DNA of 64,000 nt from Mactromeris polynyma (lineage: Eukaryota; Mollusca; Bivalvia; Venerida; Mactridae): assembly GCA_032209605.1 (NCBI GenBank), contig JASFXZ010000020.1, forward strand, positions 627,501-691,500, given 5' to 3'. Shown piece by piece: positions 24,723 through 37,308 of this stretch (position 1 is its first letter; the number at the start of each line of letters is the position of its first letter). A program made the translations under genes and the position numbers. Under the pieces are notes generated by a model. That model did no database searches. It was not told the DNA's origin and saw only the letters and a program-made list of their open reading frames with translations.

Positions 24723-25877
24723 AAGTATGATCACCATCCCCACCTCCACATCCTTGTATTTACAAATATCCGTCACTGTACAATCAGTTATAAATATCAT
24801 TTGTGCACATGTTATTGCAAAAAATATTGTTTTGCAATCTGTGTTTGAAAAATAAAAGATATGTTCTGTTCTGTCAACACTGTCTATAATCTTGAAACGA
24901 AAACACCGTCTTGTTAATTTTATATATTACAAGGCCACATTTCCTAAAACGTGTGTGTATGCACTGTTCATCGTTTGACATATTTGCTATAAACACCTAT
25001 AACATTATCCAGTGAATAATGTTTCTGTCAATTTCAATCGTCATCAGGAATCCGTGCATCACGTGCACCAATCGACGGAGGACACGATACTATTTCCGTC
25101 GTCAGGTAAAATTTATCTATTTTCGATGCCAATTTTTAAAATAACAGAACGTTTCAAAGGTCCCTATTATATGTGTATTGCATGAACACGTGGACTGTAG
25201 ATGTGTGGAAACATGTTACAACAATTTTATGATCCAAAATATCACCTGTAAAATGAATAAAACCCGACATCGATATAGCCGGACGATATTTCCGTGGCAC
25301 TCGTGAATTTTTGCACAAATCCGTAAGTTATCATCGGCGTAGTACGAAGAGCGACTTTCAACATAAGAATTATAAATACTTATCAATCACGTGACCACAC
25401 GGCGAACATAGAACGTGCACACGAGAGGAGAGACGAAGAGAAACGAGTACAAATTTAAAGTTATCAAACAATATTGAATTAAATTGGTAAAATCGTTACA
25501 GGAATTATATTGCCCCCACTTTAAGATAAAAGTGCATAAAATGGCAAAATATATAGAAACTAATGTTTTTTGGGAGTAGACATTAATTTCAGTGTATTTA
25601 AATGACGTTGATGCAGTTTTTTGTTAAAATTCTAAACCATAATACTAACCTTGGGCGTTCATGAAAGAGGATTAAATTATTCTGAAAAAACTGACTGAAA
25701 CTTTATCACCGTCTACCCGGAATAGTTTACACTGTTCAAGGTTTCACAGCAAACAAAAATAATTTTGAATTACACCGTGTAACCTCTCTTGAGCAACAAC
25801 CTCACTTCAACATCACCGATCTATTTTCAAACGAGAATAACTTCTACTCATTCAACTTTTCTGGATAAAAAAACCTA
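24723..25877. other. Non-coding stretch, nothing recognised
   Basis: No supported gene or repeat over this 1.15 kb. Confidence 0.45.
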
Positions 25878-26403
25878 TCAACATCAGGTAACATCAGGCA
25901 ACATCAGACAACACAGGCAACATCAGACAACACAGGCAACATCAGACAACACAGGCAACACCAGGCAACACCAGGCAACATCCGGCAACATCAGGTAACA
26001 TCAGACAACACCAGTCAACATCAGACAACACAGGCAACATCAGACAACACAGGCAACATCAGACAACACAGGCAACATCAGACAACACCAGGCAACATCA
26101 GACAACACCAGGCAACATCCGGCAACATCAGACAACACCAGGCAACATCAGACAACACCAGGCAACACCAGACAACACCAGGCAACACCAGACAACACCA
26201 GGCAACACCAGACAACACCAGGCAACACCAGACAACACAGGCAACATCAGACAACACCAGGCAACATCAGACAACATCAGACAACATCCGGCAACATCAG
26301 ACAACACCAGGCAACATCAGACAACATCAGACAACATCCGGCAACATCAGACAACACCAGGCAACATCAGACAACACCAGGCAACACCAGACAACATTAG
26401 GCA
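25878..26403. repeat. 10/20-bp repeat
   Basis: Ten-base units AACATCAGAC, AACACCAGGC and AACATCAGGC alternate irregularly for over 500 bp. Local 20-bp and longer patterns repeat, which implies unequal exchange. Confidence 0.95.
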
Positions 26404-26874
26404 TTAGAGGGTGCATTGTATTATAATCTCTCATTGCATAAGTATTTCCGGTCGAATACAAACTCTTCAATTTTGAGGACAAATATCACCACAACAGGTA
26501 CTTTATTAAGGGATATCTGTTAAAGCAGAGTAAGTATCGTGGTATGTTAACTATAGGACGCTACAGAAATTCGATGAAGATAAATGCTTCAGTCGAGAGA
26601 ATTTATTGATATCAAGTAGCCAGCAAACCTACAATTATTTCTCTTCCTCCCTTGTACGATACTGACGGAGGTTGCTCCTAGAGGACTCCCGCGTGTCACC
26701 CTGGTTACCCGTTAAAACGCGAGAAATGACGAGAAGATTGGTGCGATGTATTTATTTGGTTTAGAATATTTGAATTACTGGTAAAGATAAAATGTTGGTC
26801 CATTAAATTTTGCAGCAGTAATTCGCAAGTACATGTAGTACTCATTCCACAAAATCTATTTTAGTTTGTCAGTG
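26404..26874. other. Non-coding stretch, nothing recognised
   Basis: No coding frame or repeat is supported. Confidence 0.4.
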
Positions 26875-26969
26875 GACCAGTCTGAGAAAACATCCTTCTC
26901 ATTGGTCAAGTTTGAGACTAGACGAAGAACCAACCAATCGTATGCATGCTTGACCTTTGAGACTGGTCT
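26875..26969 (-). mobile_element. ACCAGTCTC-type MITE family, copy B
   Basis: It starts GACCAGTCTGAGAAAA and ends TTTGAGACTGGTCT, so the two ends are inverted repeats. The interior has CATTGGTCAAG and ACCAACCAATCG. It is the most complete copy of the family. Confidence 0.7.
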
Positions 26970-27064
26970 GCAAGCGATGATGTGTAACCACAAAGCCAGG
27001 TCTGCAAGCCTGCTCCAGTTTAGTTTAAAGGTTCGTAGTCTTATTTTTACCGTATATATGAGAA

Positions 27065-27877
27065 CATCGGTTGTAACTGCCTTCATACAGATATAGTATA
27101 CAACACTGGATTGTCTCTTGTCTAAGATGTTTCCCCAAACAATAAATACACAAGTCAGGTGGTAACTGCCTTCATACAGATATAGTATACAACACTGCAT
27201 TGTCTCTTGTCTAACATGTTTCCCCAAACCATAAATACACAAGTCAGGTGGTAACTGCCTTCATACAGATATAGTATACAACACTGCATTGTCTCTTGTC
27301 TAACATGTTTCCCCAAACCATAAATACACAAGTCAGGTGGTAACTGCCTTCATACAGATATAGTATACAACACTGCAGTGTCTCTTGTCTAACATGTTTC
27401 CCCAAACCATAAATACACAAGTCAGGTGGTAACTGCCTTCATACAGATATAGTATACAACACTGCATTGTCTCTTGTCTAACATGTTTCCCCAAACCATA
27501 AATACACAAGTCAGGTGGTAACTGCCTTCATACAGATATAGTATACAACACTGCAGTGTCTCTTGTCTAACATGTTTCCCCAAACCATAAATACACAAGT
27601 CAGGTGGTAACTGCCTTCATACAGATATAGTATACAACACTGCAGTGTCTCTTGTCTAACATGTTTCCCAAAACAATAAATACACAAGTCAGATGGTAAC
27701 TGCCTTCATACAGATATAGTATACAACACTGCATTGTCTCTTGTCTAACATGTTTCCCCAAACCATAAATACACAAGTCAGATGGTAACTGCCTTCATAC
27801 AGATATAGTATACAACACTGCATTGTCTCTTGTCTAACATGTTTCCCCAAACAATAAATAGTTAAATACACAAGTCA
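27065..27877. repeat. 89-bp minisatellite, about 9 copies
   Basis: The unit contains AACTGCCTTCATACAGATAT, AGTATACAACACTGCATTG and CTAACATGTTTCCCCAAACC. Copies are near-identical and differ mainly at GCATTG/GCAGTG and CAGGTGG/CAGATGG. It runs almost directly into the 59-bp array. Confidence 0.95.
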
Positions 27878-27889
27878 GATACGGGTATT

Positions 27890-29068
27890 TTCTAACCTGA
27901 CATACACGCCGAGACCACGCTAGGCCGTGATAGGACATACCTTATCTGGCTCTAACCTGACATACACGCCGAGACCACGCTAGCCTTGATAGGACATACC
28001 TTATCTGGCTCTAACCTGACCTACACGCCGAGACCACGCTAGCCTTGATAGGACATACCTTATCTGGCTCTAACCTGACCTACACGCCGAGACCACGCTA
28101 GCCGTGATAGGACATACCTTATCTGGCTCTAACCTGACCTACACGCCGAGACCACGCTAGCCGTGATAGGACATACCTTATCTGGCTCTAACCTGACCTA
28201 CACGCCGAGACCACGCTAGCCGTGATAGGACATACCTTATCTGGCTCTAACCTGACCTACACGCCGAGACCATGCTAGCCTTGATAGGACATACCTTATC
28301 TGGCTCTAACCTGACCTACACGCCGAGACCACGCTAGCCGTGATAGGACATACCTTACCGGACTCTAACCTGACCTACACGCCGAGACCACGCTAGCCTT
28401 GATAGGACATACCTTACCGGACTCTAACCTGACCTACACGCCGAGACCACGCTAGCCTTGATAGGACATACCTTACCGGACTCTAACCTGACCTACACGC
28501 CGAGACCACGCTAGCCGTGATAGGACATACCTTACCGGACTCTAACCTGACTTACACGCCGAGACCACGCTAGCCTTGAAAGGACATACCTTATCTGGCT
28601 CTAACCTGACCTACACGCCGAGACCACGCTAGCCGTGATAGAACATACCTTATCTGGCTCTAACCTGACCTACACGCCGAGACCATGCTAGCCTTGATAG
28701 GACATACCTTATCTGGCTCTAACCTGACCTACACGCCGAGACCACGCTAGCCGTGATAGGACATACCTTATCTGGCTCGAACCTGACATACACGCCGAGA
28801 CCATGCTAGCCTTGATAGGACATACCTTATCTGGCTCTAACCTGACCTACACGCCGAGACCATGCTAGCCTTGATAGGACATACCTTATCTGGCTCTAAC
28901 CTGACCTACACGCCGAGACCATGCTAGCCTTGATAGGACATACCTTATCTGGCTCGAACCTGACATACACGCCGAGACCACGCTAGCCGTGATAGGACAT
29001 ACCTTATCTGGCTCGAACCTGACATACACGCCGAGACCACGGTAGCCGTGATAGGACATACCTTATCG
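27890..29068. repeat. 59-bp minisatellite, about 20 copies
   Basis: The unit contains CTAACCTGACCTACACGCCG, AGACCACGCTAGCC and GATAGGACATACCTTATCTG. Sub-variants (GCCTTGAT/GCCGTGAT and TTATCTGG/TTACCGGA) occur in short runs: TTACCGGA copies cluster at about 28355-28545. Confidence 0.95.
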
Positions 29069-29672
29069 GACTCGTGTTTGCAGTTCCACGATCACGTGCT
29101 CTGTGTTCTTTCATACAATATCACGGACATGTATATGGTTTATATGTCCGTGGCAAATATCAATATGTTAAATAACATATGTCTGTGCATACGCCAATGA
29201 ATTAGATACATAATACCATATTTTTTATTTCAAATGATATCTTACTTTGAACGACAACATCAACTATGACAAACACACTCCCAAAAAACTCTTACTCATT
29301 GATTGCTTTCATCCTGGAAATAGTTTCACTTTTTGTCGTCATTTACCTTACGGATTTACCAACATTTATGCGGATCAATAAATCTAGCGACACGCTATTT
29401 TGCAATCGAGCTATCTCAGAACGAGGCTGTCATTCAACAAGACCTTTAATCTCGAAACTTGTTCAAATTTCTCACCGAAGTTTTTATTTACAATATGATA
29501 GAACGTGCAAGGTATCTTGTATCGGTGTATATCCCACAATGATGATGTTGGAAATTTGTTAATAGCAAATGTCGGTATTAGATAACAAACATGATACGGT
29601 GTCTATGTGCTAGTTAATTGCGCAGTTTATTCAAATCTGACACAGTCTAATGTTATAAATCTGTGTTTAGGA
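29069..29672. other. Non-coding stretch with one chance-like frame
   Basis: A 98-codon plus-strand frame at 29266-29562 begins with a hydrophobic run but shows no domain and no splice or promoter support. I do not call it a gene. Confidence 0.4.
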
Positions 29673-29765
29673 AGCAGTCAAAAAACTAAAGCGTCTGATT
29701 GGTTGGTTCCGATCAGGTCTTAAAATTGACCAATGACAAGGCTGCATCCTTAGACTGGTCTCCAG
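29673..29765 (+). mobile_element. ACCAGTCTC-type MITE family, copy C
   Basis: GCGTCTGATTGGTTGGTTCC, AAATTGACCAATGACAAGGC and AGACTGGTCT at the right end place it in the family. The left terminal motif is eroded. Confidence 0.6.
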
Positions 29766-30534
29766 TTTCAGTTTCATAACTTTCACAGTACCGCTAGTTG
29801 TTAGTGCTCACCAGACAAATATTTTGGTATTGATTCATAGTAATACTATCATGCGTACATCGGGTGTGCAGCACCGGACTCGTATTTAGTTCCATTAAAA
29901 TCTCATTAATTATAAAAATATTCGGATACTATTTGTCACAACGATGATTAATGCAAACTTATTGTGGTATCATTGTTCCATCGACCATATGTAGAGTGTA
30001 TAATGTTATTGCTATGATGTTTTGTTTGAAAACAAATCGTGTAAAACAAACCTATTGCGAAATAAATAAATTTTATGGATATGAAACATAACATTATATA
30101 ACTCTCGATTAAATTTCTGAATTATTCGCTAGACTATCTTTGAATGAATTGTTATATTATAGCAATACGATGAACCGTTTGGCGTTGTTGTACAAGGACC
30201 TGTTTAACTGTTTTAAATATTCCAGGCGGCATATGTAGGCTGGGTAGTCTTTGGGGACCGCTTCTCCGCCGGCAACCGGTTATGTATTCGGTTGGTTTAA
30301 ATGTTTTGCGATGAAGGATATAAAGACTATCTTATTCATGTGTACACAAGTCAAATAGTCTACTAAAGTACACACTCCTAGACCACATACATAAATAAAT
30401 GAAATAATATTCTAAATTCAAACACATGTACGTGATGCCATATTCTAAGACATGTCTTCACAACAGCAGAAACAAGAAATACATGTATGTTGAACAAAAA
30501 TATGGTCGACGCAATTTGAAGGTTAAGATTTGTA
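29766..30534. other. Non-coding stretch, nothing recognised
   Basis: AT-rich; no supported gene or repeat. Confidence 0.4.
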
Positions 30535-30790
30535 GTGCAACATAAAAGAATGCCGAGATGTTACGATTGCTGGTCACTCCAGATCCAAAATGGATTTCTG
30601 TAAATTACCGAAATTCAGTGGATTTCGGTAAGGTAACGTACCCTTTATCGAAAGGTTAACCAATCTGCGTCAATGTTACAAACGTTGTTCGGTTGAAGAG
30701 AAATTGCCATGGTGGTTAACGTAAGATTTGATTGGGTTACACAACACTGATATGCGAATAGCAAAACCATGTTAGTACGGCTTCGCCGAA
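30535..30790 (+). repeat. Dispersed repeat family R250, copy 2
   Basis: It matches 8301-8551 from TGCAACATAAAA through TGGTCACTCCAGATCCAAAA to CATGTTAGTACG, with small indels and scattered substitutions. Same orientation, about 22 kb away. Confidence 0.8.
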
Positions 30791-30946
30791 AAATCGATAT
30801 ACGTAAGTGTCAAAATCATTGATGCGTGATTAAAGTCACGAAATCTCAATATTCTCGTGCACTAATCTCGGGGATGAAAAATACATTCAAATTGTTTCAT
30901 ACACAATTACGAAACAAAAAGACGTAAACATGTTGAAACAAATAAG

Positions 30947-31129
30947 GCTGGAGACACTGAAGGAGCGCACACGTGCAGTCTGAATGCTTCCACTCGGCAT
31001 GGTAATACGGGAGACACTGAAGGAGCGCACACGTGCAGTCTGAATGCTTCCACTCGGCATGGTAATGCTGGAGACACTGAAGGAGCGCACACGTGCAGTC
31101 TGAATGCTTCCACTCGGCATGGTAATACG
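30947..31129. repeat. 60-bp tandem repeat, 3 copies
   Basis: Three near-perfect copies contain GGAGACACTGAAGGAGCGCA and CACGTGCAGTCTGAATGC. The only difference seen is ATGCTG/ATACGG at the junctions. Confidence 0.95.
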
Positions 31130-31735
31130 ACAATGGTGATAGTTTTATTGTTACGCTGCTACACATCGACACAGAAATTCCTAAAAAGTTATTTGCATTC
31201 AATTTGAGAAAAACAGTTATTTTTTTCATCGAGAAGACTTAAAGGTCGAACGTTGCGATAGATTACGTTCAAGTAGCCGTAAAATACGTTGACGACATCG
31301 TTTTGAATATGAATATGTTTAGAATAATCGCTATGGGCGTCACTTTCGTTATTGTTAGCAGGTTAAACTTCTTCATGGAAAGAGACCCAATTATTGCAAC
31401 ATTTTAACAGTTAACAGGGAAACGTTAGCGACTTGTATCATTACATTCATATACCAATGAATTCCCACATAGTAAAGCCAATTGATTGTTGCATCGAATG
31501 GTGTACTTAGTACAAGTGTTCTGTCTTACCTACCTTGTCATTGGCTCATTTCAAGGTGTGTACTTGCATTTGACAAGTCTATGTACATTATGTTCTTCTA
31601 ATACCATAGAATCTAAATACCACTTTCTGTCATGTTGAATAATGCACTCGAATATTCAAGATAAAAATTGCCTCAGTTCCTCTCGGTCCATTTTTAGAGA
31701 ATTTTTTTGACATAAAGTCTTAATCATCAGAATTG
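31130..31735. other. Non-coding stretch, nothing recognised
   Basis: No supported feature between the 60-bp and 24-bp arrays. Confidence 0.4.
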
Positions 31736-33013
31736 TCACCTCTATCTGACGCTTGTAAGCCACCTCTATCTGACGCTTGTAAGCCATCTCTATCTGACGC
31801 TTGTAAGCCACCTCTATATGACGCTTGTAAGCCACCTCTATCTGACGCTTGTAAGCCACCTCTATCTGACGCTTGTAAGCCATCTCTATCTGACGCTTGT
31901 AAGCCACCTCTATATGACGCTTGTAAGCCACCTCTATATGACGCTTGTAAGCCACCTCTATATGACGCTTGTAAGCCATCTCTATCTGACGCTTGTAAGC
32001 CACCTCTATCTGACGCTTGTAAGCCGCCTCTATATGACGCTTGTAAGCCACCTCTATCTGACGCTTGTAAGCCGCCTCTATATGACGCTTGTAAGCCACC
32101 TCTATCTGACGCTTGTAAGCCACCTCTATCTGACGCTTGTAAGCCACCTCTATCTGACGCTTGTAAGCCACCTCTATCTGACGCTTGTAAGCCACCTCTA
32201 TCTGACGCTTGTAAGCCATCTCTATCTAATGCTTGTAAGCCACCTCTATATGACGCTTGTAAGCCACCTCTATCTGACGCTTGTAAGCCACCTCTATCTG
32301 ACGCTTGTAAGCCACCTCTATTTGACGCTTGTAAGCCACATCTATCTGACGCTTGTAAGCCACCTCTATCTGACGCTTGTAAGCCACCTCTATATGACGC
32401 TTGTAAGCCACCTCTATTTGACGCTTGTAAGCCACCTCTATTTGACGCTTGTAAGCCACCTCTATCTGACGCTTGTAAGCCACCTCTATTTGACGCTTGT
32501 AAGCCACCTCTATTTGACGCTTGTAAGCCACCTCTATCTGACGCTTGTAAGCCACCTCTATCTGACGCTTGTAAGCCACCTCTATTTGATGCTTGTTAGC
32601 CGCCTCTATATGACGCTTGTAAGCCACCTCTATCTGACGCTTGTAAGCCGCCTCTATATGACGCTTGTAAGCCACCTCTATCTGACGCTTGTAAGCCACC
32701 TCTATCTGACGCTTGTAAGCCACCTCTATCTGACGCTTGTAAGCCACCTCTATCTGACGCTTGTAAGCCATCTCTATCTAACGCTTGTAAGCCACCTCTA
32801 TATGACGCTTGTAAGCCACCTCTATCTGACGCTTGTAAGCCACCTCTATCTGACGCTTGTAAGCCACCTCTATTTGACGCTTGTAAGCCACATCTATCTG
32901 ACGCTTGTAAGCCACCTCTATCTGACGCTTGTAAGCCACCTCTATATGACGCTTGTAAGCCACCTCTATTTGACGCTTGTAAGCCACCTCTATTTGACGC
33001 TTGTAAGCCACCT

Positions 33014-33583
33014 GAAACTGAAACTGGTTTATTTGGTTAAACGCCTATTTTTACATATAACATATTCAATGGCGTTGTACAATATTCATAACATGATATA
33101 ACATATTAAAATGACAGAACAATCAACAGTCATAGCGTAAAATAATGTACAAGCATAATAAAAGTACGACCACTATACAGCAATCATCAAATAGCATTAA
33201 GAAAAATACACATTTAAGTTAAAATTTGAATAGAACCTTTTAAAATTAAAGGCATTATTAAAACAGTCTGGTACCACTTAAAATCTAAAACAGTTCGCTT
33301 TCTACTGGCATAAAACAACACATTCTCTTAAAACAGTTCATAAAAATCTCTAAAATAGTGGGTTTTTAGTTTTTTCTTAAATGCATCTAATGTGGCTGAA
33401 TTTCGAATGGTAAGAGGCAATAAATTCCACAATCTTGGTCCAACAGTACCAAAGCTTCGGTCACTGAAAGTTTTTCTCTTGTTAAAGGGAACAACATAGC
33501 GCCCTGTACCTGAGTCAGAGGATCGCAAACTCCGGGTTTGAACCTGTTTAGTGAGTAGCTCAGTAAGATACGCTGGAGCTTGA
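33014..33583 (-). mobile_element. 5'-truncated non-LTR retrotransposon inside the 24-bp array
   Basis: The interruption is non-repetitive and encodes, on the minus strand, the C-terminal tail of a LINE polyprotein. The 3' end carries an AATAAA and a short CAGTTT-type tandem tail next to the array. CCACCT occurs at both junctions and could be a target-site duplication, although the array itself also supplies it. The element is truncated at its 5' end just upstream of QAPAYL. It must have inserted after the array already existed. Confidence 0.8.
33328..33579 (-). pseudogene. LINE reverse-transcriptase C-terminal fragment
   Basis: The uninterrupted frame reads QAPAYLTELLTKQVQTRSLR, then SDSGTGRYVVPFNKRKTF, then DRSFGTVGPRLWNLLPLTIR and FKKKLKTHYF before a stop. 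The series A-YL-ELL, RSLRSS, V-P-RT-R--F--RSF----P-LWN-LP---R and FK--LKT--F is diagnostic of the C-terminus of CR1/L2/jockey-like LINEs. The catalytic domain is missing, so the copy is dead. The clade cannot be settled from this tail. Confidence 0.8.
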
Positions 33584-34008
33584 CCACCTCTATCTGACGC
33601 TTGTAAGCCACCTCTATTTGACGCTTGTAAGCCACCTCTATTTGACGCTTGTAAGCCACCTCTATCTGACGCTTGTAAGCCACCTCTATCTGACGCTTGT
33701 AAGCCACCTCTATTTGATGCTTGTTAGCCACCTCTATCTGACGCTTGTAAGCCACCTCTATTTGACGCTTGTAAGCCACCTCTATCTGACGCTTGTAAGC
33801 CACCTCTATCTGACGCTTGTAAGCCACCTCTATTTGACGCTTGTAAGCCATCTCTATCTGACGCTTGTAAGCCACCTCTATTTGACGCTTGTAAGCCACC
33901 TCTATTTGACGCTTGTAAGCCACCTCTATCTGACGCTTGTAAGCCACCTCTATTTGACGCTTGTAAGCCACCTCTATCTGACGCTTGTAAGCCACCTCTA
34001 TTTGACAA

Positions 34009-34725
34009 CAAACCAGGTCCATAAAAAAATAATAAACAACATGTATTTATTTACAGAAGTTGACACGTTATGACATATATAACATAATTACACACGTCAT
34101 ATTTTCACCAATTGTTCGATGTTTTCGAAACTAATATTTGTTATATTTTGTCGCTTATTTTACTTCAGCAGAACCACCATGGTGTGCTGATATTGCCATG
34201 GTAATCAGACGACACAATATCGTCATTCAGTCACGTGGCTTGATCACTATGATGTCAGCGATTTCTGACCAGTTCTCGTAATGCACCGATTTATTACCGC
34301 GGATTTTCTATAAAAACGACGACGACAATCGTGCACAATTGACTGTATTTGTTCCGCGGGTGCAATGTCTCATTTTAACTATGCACTCAGAAATTCGCTA
34401 GGGTCGCGAAATATAATTACAATTCAATGACATTTGTTCAGGTCAAGCTGTTTGATTCCTGATTGCTGACCGATCGTGAACACAGCAAATATTTAACGTA
34501 TTCATTTCTGCGTTTGTTTCATTATTTAGATAGAGGAACACGCTTGATATTTAATCGAGTTAAGTGTCAAGTAGCTATTATTCTCACAGCAGGATTTTGT
34601 ACCGGCCGCCATGTTGGTTTCTATTCCGACTGTGTTAAATAAAGGTGCGCACATTTAATAGTTTAATTCGATAGCCACAAGATGACAGTGACCCGGGTCA
34701 TTGTGGGAAATGTGCATATATATTC
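34009..34725. other. Non-coding stretch; YY1-like site near 34607
   Basis: GGCCGCCATGTTGG at about 34605-34618 is the reverse complement of a YY1-type CCAACATGGCGGC site. No adjacent exon could be supported. Confidence 0.35.
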
Positions 34726-35256
34726 CAGGGGCCGCACAATGATTTAGGCTTGGGGGGCGTAACTATTTGGTATTTTTTCTTTTGGTTTTCCTCAAGCCTC
34801 ATTAAGCGGCAATGATTGCGTTATATTCTTTATATATAAACATCATCATGATAGAATATAATGCTACAATAAAACAGAATCGCTTATTTGAAAATCTTAT
34901 AATCATAGATCTCTGTATATTTTCGTATTTATACTCAGATATATATGTAAGGTTGGGGAAATTTACGGGGGCATCGGTTGAGCCCCTGTATCTGCTAGTG
35001 TACTCCACAAGCTTTGTCTGTTGTTGAGCCCCTGGATCTGCTAGTGTACTCCCTGGATCTGCTAGTGTACTCCCTGGATCTGCTAGTGTACTCCCTGGAT
35101 CTGCTAGTGTACTCCCTGGATCTGCTAGTGTACTCCCTGGATCTGCTAGTGTACTCCCTGGATCTGCTAGTGTACTCCCTGGATCTGCTAGTGTACTCCC
35201 TGGATCTGCTAGTGTACTCCCTGGATCTGCTAGTGTACTCCGCAAACTTTGTCTGT
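34726..35256 (+). mobile_element. hAT-like non-autonomous element, copy 1, with internal 21-bp array
   Basis: It starts CAGGGGCCGCAC and ends in a GGATCTGCTAGTG-type terminus whose reverse complement (CACTAGCAGATCCAGGG) approximates the start, as in hAT elements with CAGGGGCGGATC ends. The interior matches 42921-43597: TTCCTCAAGCCT, ATAGAATATAATGC-ACAATAAA and a TCTGTATATTTTCG-type block. Its right end has been amplified into a 21-bp array. Confidence 0.65.
35030..35240. repeat. 21-bp tandem repeat, 10 copies
   Basis: CCCTGGATCTGCTAGTGTAC plus T is repeated ten times almost perfectly. The flanks share a CTTTGTCTGTTGTTGAG segment on both sides, so the array arose within a small duplication at the right end of the hAT-like element. 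Confidence 0.95.
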
Positions 35257-35258
35257 TG

Positions 35259-35390
35259 TTGAGAGGTTGTTGCTCTAGAGAGGTTAAGTCGGTAATAAAA
35301 AATACTTCTGGAATTTAAGAGTGTTTGTTAAAGAGAGAGGTTGTTGCTCAAGCGAGGATCACTCGTGAAAGGTTGGACTGTATAACAAGT
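35259..35390. mobile_element. GAGAGGTTGTTGCTC repeat family, copy 1
   Basis: GAGAGGTTGTTGCTCTAGAG and a second GAGAGGTTGTTGCTCAAGCG end in GGTTGGACTGTATAA, like the right end of a CAGT-ending MITE. Related pieces occur at 35897, 39745, 41878, 43633, 47740 and 53271. Confidence 0.5.
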
Positions 35391-35480
35391 CAGCAAAATA
35401 GTTCAATGGTATAAACCCAATGTACGGAATTTATACGTAAACATTAACGTGTTATTTCTATACTTACATTTTTAGAAAAA

Positions 35481-35735
35481 CCTGACAGCAGCTCGAACGT
35501 GACACAGCGGCGACAGCAGCTCGAACGTGACACAGCGGCGACAGCAGCTCGAACGTGACACAGCGGCGACAGCAGCTCGAACGTGACACAGCGGCGACAG
35601 CAGCTCGAACCTGACACAGCGGCGACAGCAGCTCGTACCTGACACAGCGGCGACCGCAGCTCGAACCTAACACAGCGGCGACCGCAGCTCGAACTTAACA
35701 CAGCGGCGACCGGAGCTCAAACCTGACGCATTGGC
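35481..35735. repeat. 28-bp minisatellite, about 9 copies
   Basis: The unit is CGACAGCAGCTCGAACGTGA + CACAGCGG. It is GC-rich compared with the flanks. Left copies are identical and copies toward the right diverge (GTGA to CTGA to CTAA; CAGCAG to CCGCAG), giving a polarity of decay. Confidence 0.95.
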
Positions 35736-35896
35736 GGCTAGCAATCCGACCTCACTGCACTGTTTGAGCTATCACAACATCAAACATTGTTGATAATTAT
35801 ATTATGTATGTGTCGGCAGTTACAAACTGTTTATAGATCTGGATTGCGGTCTAACCAGAATATAAATCTCTGACCGTATAACACTAGTCTACAATA

Positions 35897-36060
35897 CAGT
35901 GAAACCTCAAGTAAGACCATTGTTAGTTCCGAAGAAAGTCAGTCTCACTGGTGATGTTGTCTATTTGACGCGTTAAAATCTGGAGAGAAAAAACTAGTCC
36001 ATAAATTCATGAGATGGTCTTAGTCTCAAGCTGGTCATTAAATGAGATATTACTGTCTAG
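35897..36060 (+). mobile_element. CAGTGAAACCTC-type MITE, copy 2
   Basis: It starts CAGTGAAACCTCAAGTAAGA and holds GATGGTCTTAGTCTCAAGC toward its right side. The right terminus is weak. Confidence 0.5.
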
Positions 36061-36926
36061 CAAGTATGTTAGTCTTAGAGTTATCTCAAAGAAAACAATT
36101 TGAACTGACTCATTGAATTTTCTCATTCAATTTAAGGTTTGAGTTCTTTACGAGAATTAAACTTTAGATTAATTGTCTCGTGCGATGAAAGTGCCATTTA
36201 AGGTTTCTTAAATATTTACCAATCGCGTGCAAATTTGACACATAAACTATTAAGTATCCGTTTGGTATAAAACTCGATACGGGATACACATGAAACTAAT
36301 CTCTGTACTACAGCTGTGAGTTATAAAAACACCAAAACAAATATCTCGACACACCTGGACTTAGATTGAATTTGATATTAAACCGAATAAAATCTAATTT
36401 GGTCGAATTAATGTGCAACAATATACGTGGTGATTTTAACAAGGTTTGTCGCGAGTCCGGTACGTAAGCGTACATACCGGGTTACCCGACAAGGTAATAA
36501 AACACTCAGGTAACAGGTGTCCTCCATTCTATACTTCCCTATAATTAACAATTTAAGACAATTTTATGATCATGTTAAGTAAAGGGATTGGAATTAGTGA
36601 AATGACGAGAGTATTTAATGTGTTTATGTCGCTGGATGATATTTCTGGCATGTACTTTGATAGAAAGTGTATATTGTCGGGGATGCACACACAACTTGTC
36701 CAGATGTAATAGTTGGGATTGGCAATTTTGACAACAAATTGAGACATTTTAAGTCAACAATAAAGACGGATGTCTCTTGGATTCGATGATATCAAATACT
36801 TCCGATGTTTCGTAATTTTAGAGAATGTTTGATAACCAGCACGTAGCTGTGTAACAATGTGTAACAGTGATGTTGTTGTTTGTGTTTTGTAGAGATCACA
36901 GTCCAGGGTTACAAATCTGAGCGTGA
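36061..36926. other. Non-coding stretch, nothing recognised
   Basis: AT-rich; no supported gene. Confidence 0.4.
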
Positions 36927-37018
36927 AGACCAGTCTCAAATCTCTAGTCACTGATTGGTCGGTTCTGATCATATCAGTAAAATTGACCAATGACAATGTT
37001 GCATTCTGAGACTGTCTC
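36927..37018 (+). mobile_element. ACCAGTCTC-type MITE family, copy D
   Basis: It starts AGACCAGTCTCAAATCTC, contains CTGATTGGTCGGTTCTGATC and AATTGACCAATGACAATG, and ends GAGACTGTCTC. The ends are inverted repeats. Confidence 0.7.
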
Positions 37019-37308
37019 GAAATTCAGTCTTGAAACCTTAGATTTATTGGTATCAATACAATTTAAATGCGACTTCTAGTACTTACTGTGATACCCCTCG
37101 TATGTCAACCGTTGTTTATTTTCTCACGTTGCTGTTTCAGTGCGAGTCAAAGCAGGTCACCACGAAATTCTCTGTAATCTATTTTTATCTTCGTTTCTCA
37201 ATATTACTGTTCCAAGGTGGATTGTAGACATTGTATTGAATGCATGTTACAAGATAACTTTTGACAAACGTTGATGGAAATTGTGTCACTACGCGCAACT
37301 GATATTGT

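Larger units (their letters stand above)
31736..34008. repeat. 24-bp minisatellite, about 71 copies, split by a retrotransposon
   Basis: The unit is CTATCTGACGCTTGTAAGCC followed by ACCT. About 53 copies lie at 31736-33013 and about 18 at 33584-34008; the gap is a retrotransposon fragment. Variants TATATGAC, TATTTGAC, GCCATCT and GCCGCCT are arranged in an order that repeats about 550-576 bp apart (a series from about 32023 recurs from about 32599), so a block of about 23-24 units was duplicated. Open frames on both strands follow from the 24-bp period. Confidence 0.95.

Noticed and set aside
29266..29562. 98-codon plus-strand frame with a hydrophobic N-terminal third
   Set aside because: No domain, splice signals or repeat/gene context; compatible with chance in AT-rich DNA.
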